Below are positions 6,639 to 12,111 of a DNA stretch of 12,111 bases, one piece after another. Source of the stretch: Ilumatobacteraceae bacterium (lineage in GTDB: Bacteria > Actinomycetota > Acidimicrobiia > Acidimicrobiales > Ilumatobacteraceae); NCBI GenBank assembly GCA_025464045.1, contig JAODBQ010000405.1:1-12111 (forward strand), written 5' to 3'. Every line of letters starts with the position of its first letter. Position 1 is the stretch's first letter. A program made the position numbers and the translations under genes. The notes beneath the pieces were generated by a model, which was not told the origin of the DNA, made no database searches, and saw nothing but the letters and a program-made list of their open reading frames with translations.

Positions 6639-7615
6639 AGCTCCTCCTCCTCTTCCTCGTCGTCGTCGACCCGTGCCCGTCCCCACAATGCGGCGGGGTT
6701 GCGGATCATCGCGAAGACCCTGCTCCAGTTGATCGACAGCGATCCCAGATAGATCACGAGGATCACGAACACCACGAGCTGGGTCCATCGGATCTCGAGG
6801 AAGATCGAGCTGAGCTGCTCGACGACGCTCAGCAGGACGCCGACGATGAAGATCCGCGCCGGCGCTCGGGCCGTGCCGGCGAGGAAGCCGACGACGAACG
6901 CGTAGATCACCGGTTTGAAGCCCATGTCTGCCGCTACCGAGTACTTCAACCCGAACCAGAACGCGGCGACTCCGGCGAGCAGCGATCCGACGGCGAAGCA
7001 GATCAGGTAGATCGTGTCAGGGTTGATCCCGATGATCCGCGCCAGCTCCGGGTTGCCGCGCGTGGCCTTGATCGATCGACCGAGCACGGTGTAGCGCAGC
7101 AGCGCGGTGAGTGCGATCACCAGCACCACCGCACTGAGGACCTGCCACACGTCGACCCAGCGGAACGACGTCGGTCCCCAGTGCAACACGGTGCGAAAGC
7201 CAGAGGGACCGTCGAGCTGCTGGTTCGCCGAGCTGAACGTCAGGCGGAGCAGGTTCTCGCCGGCGATCCCGATGCCGAGCGAGGCGACGAAGATCGCCAG
7301 CAGTGCGCTCCCGCCGGCCTGGTGGGCGAGCGTCCGGTAGCCGACGCGCTCGATCGTGACCCCGGCGACGACGCACACCGCCACCCCGAACACGGCGGCC
7401 AGACCGAACGGCAGGCCGACGCGTGCGTACGCCCAGAACGCCCCGTATCCCGCCAAGGCGTACGTGAAGCTGTACGCGAAGTGGAATCGCCCCGAGACGC
7501 CGAGGATGAGCGCGAACCCGACACCCAGCAGCCCGTACGCCGTACCGTTGATGACGCCGGTGACGAGCAGCTGGCTGACCGAATCCCACGTGATCGTGAC
7601 TGCAAACAAGGGCAT
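6602..7615 (-). CDS. Branched-chain amino-acid-type ABC transporter permease, LivH-like
   Basis: A 337-residue inner-membrane permease of the HAAT family. The N-terminal segment GVINGTAYGLLGVGFALILGVSG is the LivH opening, followed by about eight hydrophobic segments. The cytoplasmic coupling loop is LGRSIKATRGNPELARIIGIN (residues 178-198), corresponding to the loop in LivM. It should pair with the LivM half of the next gene to form the channel. The C-terminus is unusual: after the last membrane segment it carries D317-D319 then E320-E325 and a short tail. That acidic run is encoded by GAC/GAG repeats which also serve as the ribosome site of the downstream gene. The ATG at 7615 has GGAG only 2 nt upstream, while an in-frame TTG at 7609 would have better spacing, so the exact start is uncertain by two codons. 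It follows livK by 78 nt. Confidence 0.94.
   Translation of the reverse strand: MPLFAVTITWDSVSQLLVTGVINGTAYGLLGVGFALILGVSGRFHFAYSFTYALAGYGAFWAYARVGLPFGLAAVFGVAVCVVAGVTIERVGYRTLAHQAGGSALLAIFVASLGIGIAGENLLRLTFSSANQQLDGPSGFRTVLHWGPTSFRWVDVWQVLSAVVLVIALTALLRYTVLGRSIKATRGNPELARIIGINPDTIYLICFAVGSLLAGVAAFWFGLKYSVAADMGFKPVIYAFVVGFLAGTARAPARIFIVGVLLSVVEQLSSIFLEIRWTQLVVFVILVIYLGSLSINWSRVFAMIRNPAALWGRARVDDDEEEEEELWKSGTSTPVSL
6641..6652 (-). promoter_or_regulatory. Embedded ribosome binding site of the livM-livG fusion
   Basis: On the minus strand four GAG units end 2 nt before the fusion gene's ATG, giving overlapping GGAGG cores at several spacings. The same bases encode the glutamate run at the livH C-terminus. 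This suggests translational coupling between the two membrane subunits. Confidence 0.75.
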
Positions 7616-7634
7616 GACTCCAGGACGTTCGGAG

Positions 7635-7651
7635 GCCGACGTCGAGTCGGC
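7635..7651 (-). promoter_or_regulatory. Intercistronic hairpin between livK and livH
   Basis: The arms GCCGAC and GTCGGC pair perfectly over 6 bp around a 5-base loop, about 20 bases before the livH start and after the livK stop. There is no T-tract, so full termination is unlikely. Hairpins here in binding-protein operons commonly protect the upstream message or reduce read-through, giving more binding protein than permease. That role is inferred. Confidence 0.45.
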
Positions 7652-7659
7652 TCAGTTGC

Positions 7660-7700
7660 GGGACGGGTCAGAGCAGTGAGTGGTCGGGACAGGTCAGAGC
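7660..7700. repeat. Imperfect 15-bp direct repeat at the end of livK
   Basis: Copies at 7660-7674 (GGGACGGGTCAGAGC) and 7686-7700 (GGGACAGGTCAGAGC) differ at one base and are offset by 26 bases. The second contains the livK stop codon and last codons, so the first looks like a small tandem duplication of the gene's end, now in the intergenic gap. Confidence 0.6.
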
Positions 7701-9115
7701 GTCTTGTAGTCGGCCGCACCGATGTTGAACGTGGCGAGCGTCTTCACCTTGCCGTCCTTGTAGACGAACACGCCCATCGGCCGGCGCTTCAGCGAGTGCG
7801 TGTTCGGGTCGAACTCGAAGGTGCCCACTGCGTTGTCGTCGCCGCCATAGACGCTGGCGAACACGTAGTTCTCCTTCAGCCCGTCCTGCAGCGCGGGGCC
7901 ACTGTTGATGTCGCCGCCCTTGTTCAGCACCCGGCGAACGATGTCCCACATCGCGAGGGTGTCCTCGTAGTAGTTCGCCGCGTAGAAGTCGGGCGAGTCG
8001 CCGTACGCCGCCTTGAACTCACGGACGAACATCTTGCCGAGCTTGCTCGTGGCCTCATCAGCATTGAAGTAGTCGGTCGAGAACGTCCAGCCGACCTTGT
8101 CCATCGCGCCCTTCGACGCATTGAGACCATCCGGCGTGAACTCGACACCGAAGATCTTCGTCTTCAGGTTGGAGGCTTGCGACTGATCCAGGAAGAAGCC
8201 CGGATCTTGTCCGAAGATCTCGACGAGGAGCACGTCGGGCTCGTTGGCCTTGACCTTGGTCAGCAGACCAACGAAATCGGTCGTGTTCGGTGCCGCCAGC
8301 TCGAACAAGCCGTTGTGCGTCAGCGTGGTGCCGTCCAGTGACGCGAGGACCAGCCGCTTGGTCGTGGCGTTCAACGCCGAGCCGAGGTCCCATCCCACGA
8401 AACCCATGGTCTTGGCGTCCGGCATCGTTTCTGCGATGTACCGGAACAGGCCTCCGAGCATGTCGAGTCCGGTCAGCGCGCGAGTTCCCCAGAAGAAGTC
8501 CTGGCTCTGTCCCGTGCCTCCGTTGCCGCCGCCGCCGTCGAGCGTGAGGCACTTGTACTGCTGCGTCAGCGGCAGCATCGCGAGGATGTCATCACCGTAC
8601 GACGCCAGCTTCGCCGGGACCGCGGAAGTCCCCAGCTCGGTCATCGCCTGCACGCCCGCTTGCGGATCGCCGGACTTGTGGTCCTTGTAGACCACCTTGA
8701 TGTCCGGCCCGCCTGCCGCCTTGATGTGCTTCACCGCCAGATCGATGCCGCGACCCATCGTCTTGCCGTAGAACGAGCCATTTCCCGTCAACGCGAGCAC
8801 CGCACCCATCTGCCATGAGGTCCCGCCGCCCAGTTTGACGGTCGGGTCGACGCCGAGCGCAGCGAGCAGCTCCGCACCGACACCGCCAGCGCCACCGGTC
8901 CCGGTCGAGGCGGTCGGGCCGGTCGAGCCAGCCGTCGAGCCGGTCGTGGCTGTTCCAGGCGCGCTGGTCGTGTTCGTCGCCTGCTTCGCATCGCTGCCGC
9001 ATGCGGCCAACACCGCCGGCGATGCGAGCGCTGCAGCGCCGAAGTACCCCAGGCGCCTCAGCATGTCCCGTCGTGAAAAGCCGCTCGCGGCCGAGTCTTG
9101 GCGGTCCCTGGACAT
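7694..9115 (-). CDS. ABC transporter substrate-binding lipoprotein, LivK-like, Tat-type signal
   Basis: A 473-residue extracytoplasmic binding protein (Peripla_BP_6 type). The N-terminus has a twin-arginine motif SRRDML (Arg15-Arg16), a hydrophobic stretch and a lipobox LAAC with Cys39. It should therefore be folded before Tat export and then anchored by lipid outside the membrane. Residues ~41-80 are a Thr/Ser/Gly/Pro-rich tether. The binding domain follows: MGAVLALTGNGSFYGKTMGRGIDLAV, the usual first strand and helix, then KVVYKDHKSGDPQAGVQAM and later AANYYEDTLAMWDIV. The ATG at 9115 is preceded by a G-rich ribosome site (AAGGGGGGG). It is the first gene of the transporter operon and diverges from the acyl-CoA dehydrogenase pair. 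HAAT binding proteins recognise branched-chain amino acids, amides or organic and aromatic acids; this one's ligand is not readable from sequence. Confidence 0.94.
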   Translation of the reverse strand: MSRDRQDSAASGFSRRDMLRRLGYFGAAALASPAVLAACGSDAKQATNTTSAPGTATTGSTAGSTGPTASTGTGGAGGVGAELLAALGVDPTVKLGGGTSWQMGAVLALTGNGSFYGKTMGRGIDLAVKHIKAAGGPDIKVVYKDHKSGDPQAGVQAMTELGTSAVPAKLASYGDDILAMLPLTQQYKCLTLDGGGGNGGTGQSQDFFWGTRALTGLDMLGGLFRYIAETMPDAKTMGFVGWDLGSALNATTKRLVLASLDGTTLTHNGLFELAAPNTTDFVGLLTKVKANEPDVLLVEIFGQDPGFFLDQSQASNLKTKIFGVEFTPDGLNASKGAMDKVGWTFSTDYFNADEATSKLGKMFVREFKAAYGDSPDFYAANYYEDTLAMWDIVRRVLNKGGDINSGPALQDGLKENYVFASVYGGDDNAVGTFEFDPNTHSLKRRPMGVFVYKDGKVKTLATFNIGAADYKTL

Positions 9116-9138
9116 CGTCCCCCCCTTGACGTTGTCGA

Positions 9139-9152
9139 GGCTCCCCCGAGCC
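9139..9152 (-). promoter_or_regulatory. Small hairpin in the predicted livK leader
   Basis: GGCTC and GAGCC pair over 5 bp around a CCCC loop (GGGG in the minus-strand RNA), about 24 bases before the livK start codon. It would lie in the 5' untranslated region, just ahead of the G-rich ribosome site. A regulatory role is possible, but nothing identifies a known riboswitch class. Confidence 0.35.
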
Positions 9153-9170
9153 CCTTCCTAACGCGCCGCA

Positions 9171-9200
9171 ACCGTACATTGACGTCGCATCCAGCGTCGA
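9171..9200 (-). promoter_or_regulatory. Candidate promoter of the livK operon
   Basis: On the minus strand TCGACG (9195-9200) and TACGGT (9171-9176) are separated by 18 bases, resembling actinobacterial -35 and -10 boxes. Initiation about 7 bases after the -10 would give a leader of roughly 50 bases, long enough to contain the hairpin and the G-rich ribosome site. The -35 match is weak. Confidence 0.35.
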
Positions 9201-9350
9201 CACGAAGCGCGAGCAACACGCGCTGACGATGCAGCAGCGGCGCAGCTCCATCGACGCGTGCGCCACCAGACCCTGCCGAGGGCGATGCGCACCATGGAGC
9301 GCGCCGAGCGCAGACTGCCTCCCGAGGGGAACGGCCGACGAAGCGGCGTC

Positions 9351-9356
9351 TACGGT
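9351..9356 (+). promoter_or_regulatory. Candidate -10 element of the acyl-CoA dehydrogenase operon
   Basis: TACGGT in CTACGGTCGG lies 32 bases before the GTG start at 9389. Initiation a few bases downstream would give a short leader containing the GGAGG ribosome site. The ten-base string CTACGGTCGG also occurs in the coaE promoter on the other strand. No clear -35 is seen. Confidence 0.4.
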
Positions 9357-9388
9357 CGGGCGTCGAGGCGACCGAACGGAGGATGCGA

Positions 9389-10519
9389 GTGGACACAGAT
9401 GCGAGCGCGGACCAGCGGGAGCTGCTCGACGTCTCCCGGCGGTTCATGGAGAACAGTTGCCCGCTTCGTGCCGTGCGCGACGGCGTTTGGCGCGATGGCT
9501 CGTTCGCCGCGTCGTACCGTCGGCAGGGCGCCGAGCTCGGCTGGTTCTCGATGTTCGTGCCGGAGTCCCTCGGCGGCGGCAGCATCTCCGGCAACGGCGC
9601 GCTCGACGCTGCGCTGATCGCCTACCACCGCGGCCGCGGGCTGCAGCCGGGCTCGTTCGTGGGCACGAACGTCGTCGCCGCCGCGCTGGCCGCGGCCGGG
9701 AGCGACGAGCTGCGCGCGGCGGTGCTGCCGGCGCTGATCTCCGGCGAGGCCAGTGCGTCGTGGGCCGCCACCAGCTCGGGCGGCGGCGGTCGCGTCGAGA
9801 ACGGCGTCCACGCCACGTCTCGCGCCGACGGCAGCTTCGAGCTCCACGGGAAGAAGGCGGCGGTGCAGGACATCGATCCGTCGACGTGGCTGCTGGTCAC
9901 CTGTGGCACCGCCGACGGCCCGATGCAGTCGCTCGTGCCCGCCGACGCGGCCGGCGTGTCCGTCACGCCGCTCGCCTCGCTCGACCTCACCCGTCGGTTC
10001 GCCGAGGTTGCCTTCGATGGCGTGCACGTCCCCGCCACCGCTGTCGTCGGCGAGCCCGGCACGTGCGGTGCGCTCATCGAGCGGCAGCGTGCCATCGCCT
10101 GCACGCTCATCGCGGCCGAGATGGTCGGGGCGATGGATCAGGACTTCGAGACCACCGTCCAGTACGCCAAGGACCGCATCGCCTTCGGTCGACCGATCGG
10201 CTCGTTCCAGGGCCTCAAGCACCAGCTCGCCGACACCAGCCTGGCGCTCGAGATGAGCAAGGCGATCGCAGTCGCCGCAGCCAGGACCGTCGGCACCGAC
10301 GGCGACGAGCACGGCCCCCAGGCGGCGAGCATGGCCAAGGCGTTCGTCAGCGAGGCCGGGATCGACCTCGTGCAGACCTGCTTCCAGGTCTACGGCGGCA
10401 TCGGCTACACGTGGGAGCACGACCAGCACCTGTTCCTGCGACGGATCACGATGGACGCCGGGTTGTTCGGCGACGGCGCCTGGCATCGCGAGCACCTGTG
10501 CCAGCTGGCCGGGCTCTGA
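9389..10519 (+). CDS. Acyl-CoA dehydrogenase family protein, probable non-catalytic partner subunit (FadE-like)
   Basis: A 376-residue acyl-CoA dehydrogenase-fold protein. Helical N-terminal part: ELLDVSRRFMENSC. Middle beta domain: GEASASWAATSSGG and the GSFELHGKKAAVQD segment. C-terminal helical domain: YAKDRIAFGRPIGSFQGLKHQLAD (FAD/dimer contact, ~259-282) and QVYGGIGYTWEHD (333-345). The canonical MCAD-type catalytic stretch YEGT is absent (FGDGAWHREHL instead). The place corresponding to the helix-G glutamate reads QR rather than ER by eye, so it probably lacks the catalytic base. Such subunits occur in the alpha2beta2 enzymes of actinobacterial steroid side-chain degradation. The start is GTG 9389, with GGAGG at 9378-9382 six bases upstream; ATG 9383 directly abuts that site and is less likely. 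The second subunit gene begins 12 bases after this one ends. Confidence 0.9.
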   Translation: MDTDASADQRELLDVSRRFMENSCPLRAVRDGVWRDGSFAASYRRQGAELGWFSMFVPESLGGGSISGNGALDAALIAYHRGRGLQPGSFVGTNVVAAALAAAGSDELRAAVLPALISGEASASWAATSSGGGGRVENGVHATSRADGSFELHGKKAAVQDIDPSTWLLVTCGTADGPMQSLVPADAAGVSVTPLASLDLTRRFAEVAFDGVHVPATAVVGEPGTCGALIERQRAIACTLIAAEMVGAMDQDFETTVQYAKDRIAFGRPIGSFQGLKHQLADTSLALEMSKAIAVAAARTVGTDGDEHGPQAASMAKAFVSEAGIDLVQTCFQVYGGIGYTWEHDQHLFLRRITMDAGLFGDGAWHREHLCQLAGL

Positions 10520-10531
10520 GGGGAGATCACC

Positions 10532-11788
10532 ATGACCGACACGCAGATGGACGTCGACCAGTTCCGCGCCGAGGCTCGCGCGTGGATCACCAGCAACCTC
10601 GAACGCCGACCCGCCGGAGCTGATGCGGAGGCACGCGGGGTGCGCACGGACGAGGAGATCGTCGCGGCTCGCGCCCTGCAACGGCGACTGTTCGACGCGG
10701 GTTTCGCCGGGATCACCTACCCCGCCGAGTACGGCGGGCGTGGTCTCACCGCCGCCCACGAGCGGGCGTTCCGCGAGGAGTCGGCCGACTTCGTGATGCC
10801 CGACTTCGGCGCCGTCGGCGGCGTCACCGTCGGGCCGATCGGCCGCTCGCTGCTCGAGCACGGTTCGCCCGAGTTCCTGCAATGGCACATCCCGAGGATC
10901 CTCTCCGGCGAGACGATCTGGTGCCAGTTCTACTCCGAGCCCGAGGCGGGCTCCGACCTCGCCGGGATTCGCACCCGCGCCACCCGCGACGGCGACCAGT
11001 GGCTGCTCAACGGCTCGAAGATCTGGAGCACCGGTGCGTTCCACGCCAACTGGGCGATGTGCCTGGCGCGCACGGACTGGGACGCGCCCAAGCACCGCGG
11101 GCTCACGTGGTTCGCCGTGCCGACCAACGCACCGGGTCTGACCATCCGACCCATCACCCAGATCAACGGCACCGCCGAGTTCTGCGAGGAGTTCCTCGAC
11201 GAGGTGGTCGTCACCGACGCCGACATCATCGGCGAGGTCAACCACGGCTGGTCGGTGACCCAGACGATGCTCGTCTACGAGCGGGGCGCCGGGGAATCCG
11301 GCGTGTCGCTGATGGAGCCACGCGAGCTGGCGCCCGACCTCGTCGAGCTGGCCCGTCGGGGCGGGCGCACCGACGATCCGGCGATCCGCCAGGCGATCGC
11401 CCGGGCGCACGTCGCCGACTACGCGCAGTTCCACCTCGGCGCGCGCATCGCTGCGCGCCTGCGCAGCGCCAGCACCCCGGATCCCGCCGTCGCCGCGTAC
11501 AGCAAGCTGGCACGAGGCGTGTACACGCCGCTGCGCGCCCGGGCCGCGATCGAGATCGGCGGCAGCGACGCGTTGACCTGGCCGGAGGGCGACGACGCCG
11601 GGCAGCGCCCGGCGATCGACTACCTCAACGGCCGGATCGTCTCGATCGCCGCCGGCAGCAACGAGATGCAACGCAACGGCATCGGCGAACGGGTGCTCGG
11701 TCTGCCGCGCGAGCCGAGCTTCGACTCCTCGATCCCGTTCAACGAGGTGCTGCGCAAGTCCCGGGGCTGGAACGGCCGCGTCGGCTGA
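10532..11788 (+). CDS. Acyl-CoA dehydrogenase, probable catalytic subunit of a heteromeric enzyme (FadE-like)
   Basis: A 418-residue acyl-CoA dehydrogenase that introduces an alpha-beta double bond into an acyl-CoA and passes electrons from FAD to ETF. Visible landmarks are FAGITYPAEYGGRG (58-71), the flavin-binding CQFYSEPEAGSDLAGIRTRA (131-150), LNGSKIWSTGA (159-169), the helix-G stretch MLVYERGAGE and the ending IVSIAAGSNEMQRNGIGERVLGLPRE. The usual MCAD-type Glu near the C-terminus is Ala here (AAGSNEMQR). Glu250 in YERG occupies the isovaleryl-CoA dehydrogenase/FadE26-type position and is the likely base. GGGGAG six bases before ATG 10532 is a strong ribosome site. The pairing with the preceding subunit gene resembles the FadE26-FadE27 or FadE28-FadE29 pairs. 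Substrate is unknown; a branched or ring-bearing acyl-CoA is a reasonable guess. Confidence 0.94.
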   Translation: MTDTQMDVDQFRAEARAWITSNLERRPAGADAEARGVRTDEEIVAARALQRRLFDAGFAGITYPAEYGGRGLTAAHERAFREESADFVMPDFGAVGGVTVGPIGRSLLEHGSPEFLQWHIPRILSGETIWCQFYSEPEAGSDLAGIRTRATRDGDQWLLNGSKIWSTGAFHANWAMCLARTDWDAPKHRGLTWFAVPTNAPGLTIRPITQINGTAEFCEEFLDEVVVTDADIIGEVNHGWSVTQTMLVYERGAGESGVSLMEPRELAPDLVELARRGGRTDDPAIRQAIARAHVADYAQFHLGARIAARLRSASTPDPAVAAYSKLARGVYTPLRARAAIEIGGSDALTWPEGDDAGQRPAIDYLNGRIVSIAAGSNEMQRNGIGERVLGLPREPSFDSSIPFNEVLRKSRGWNGRVG

Positions 11789-11814
11789 GCGGTGCGGACG
11801 AACCAGCCGACGCG
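11777..11814 (+). terminator. Terminator-like hairpin at the end of the acyl-CoA dehydrogenase operon
   Basis: CGCGTCGGCTG (11777-11787) and CAGCCGACGCG (11804-11814) are a perfect 11-bp inverted repeat around a 16-base loop, and the left arm includes the first two bases of the TGA stop. No T-tract follows, as is common for actinobacterial terminators. A third copy of the core, GCGTCGGC at 11848-11855, can also pair with the right arm, so transcripts from the convergent gene could form an alternative hairpin. Confidence 0.5.
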
Positions 11815-11875
11815 TTGAATCGCCGCGAGCGCCGGCACGAAGCGGAAGCGTCGGCCTGCTCGGCCGTTGCCGATC

Positions 11876-12111
11876 TCACGGACGCGAGGCACGTTGCTGC
11901 TCGCCGACGTAGGCCGCGAGGTGCTCCCCGGTGAGGGTGGAGCGGGCGGCGACGAGGTGGGCGGGTGTGCCCTCGAAGACGATCCGACCGCCGTCGTGGC
12001 CGGCGCCGGGGCCGAGGTCGATGATCCAATCGGCGTGCGCCATGACCGCCTAGCGGTGCTCGATGACGAGGACTGACTTGCCGGAGTCGACCAGCCGGTC
12101 GAGTAGCCGGA
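11876..12111 (-). pseudogene. UvrA/DrrC-like ATPase, 3' end, interrupted by in-frame amber stop (partial)
   Basis: The minus-strand frame entering at the window edge reads RLLDRLVDSGKSVLVIEHR, then TAG (12050-12052), then continues in the same frame for 57 codons: AVMAHADWIIDLGPGAG, HDGGRIVFEGTPAHLVAARS and LTGEHLAAYVG, ending at TGA 11876-11878. This is the C-terminus of a UvrA-family protein of the DrrC-like type common in actinobacteria: the H-loop EH, the DLGPGAG block and the GTP motif are all clear. Relatives usually read IEHHQAVMAHADW, so the TAG corresponds to CAG with the preceding CAC changed to CGC. The well-kept frame after the stop points to a recent mutation or a sequence error. 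A truncated protein ending just after the H-loop is also possible. The gene converges on the acyl-CoA dehydrogenase operon and its N-terminal part is outside the window. Confidence 0.85.

Noticed and set aside
9126..9184. Two plus-strand TTGACG strings resembling -35 boxes
   Set aside because: Neither has a TAnnnT hexamer 16-19 bases downstream, so they do not form a supported promoter.
9350..11671. A 773-codon open frame on the minus strand, antisense to both acyl-CoA dehydrogenase genes
   Set aside because: The translation is rich in Arg, Gly, Ala and Asp with no recognisable motif, and the plus strand encodes two clear enzymes. Long antisense frames are normal in high-GC DNA.
1..12111. 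CRISPR arrays, tRNA/rRNA genes, insertion sequences, toxin-antitoxin or phage modules
   Set aside because: Reading both strands found no regularly spaced repeats, tRNA-like cloverleaf, transposase, integrase or terminal inverted repeats.

Overview
The window is high-GC DNA from an actinobacterium, most likely an Acidimicrobiia (Ilumatobacter-like) or related soil/marine lineage. This rests on base composition, on an MSMEG_2256-type F420-dependent oxidoreductase, on a paired two-subunit acyl-CoA dehydrogenase, on a DrrC-like UvrA relative, and on several genes that lack a Shine-Dalgarno but carry a TAnnnT hexamer 6-7 nt before the ATG, as in leaderless actinobacterial transcripts. The taxonomic call is an inference. 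No RNA genes, insertion sequences, CRISPR arrays or phage genes were found, and no gene-free stretch exceeds 300 bases.

Region 1 (1-2674). On the minus strand coaE (dephospho-CoA kinase) is followed by a Nudix hydrolase cut by the window edge. Diverging from coaE, on the plus strand, are a small VOC/glyoxalase-fold protein and an alpha/beta hydrolase.

Region 2 (2764-9115, all minus strand). This is a branched-chain amino-acid-type (HAAT family) ABC importer: a Tat-type lipoprotein binding protein (livK-like), a LivH permease, and a single polypeptide fusing the LivM permease to the LivG ATPase. No LivF is present. Downstream in the same direction are a TIGR03617-type F420/LLM oxidoreductase and an NAD-dependent epimerase/dehydratase. 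Each of these two has its own leaderless-type promoter signature, so they may be transcribed apart from the transporter.

Region 3 (9116-9388). A 273-base divergent control region lies between livK and the acyl-CoA dehydrogenase pair. It holds a candidate -10 on each strand and a small hairpin in the predicted livK leader.

Region 4 (9389-11788, plus strand). Two adjacent acyl-CoA dehydrogenase genes look like the two halves of an alpha2beta2 enzyme: only the second keeps a candidate catalytic glutamate. They end in an 11-bp hairpin that overlaps the stop codon. Convergent to them is the 3' end of a UvrA/DrrC-like ATPase gene (11876-12111, minus), interrupted by an in-frame amber codon.

Working model (inference): regions 2-4 form a divergent uptake-and-oxidation locus. 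The transporter would import a small or hydrophobic organic acid, and the acyl-CoA dehydrogenase pair, F420 oxidoreductase and epimerase would act on it or its CoA thioester. The substrate cannot be read from the sequence.
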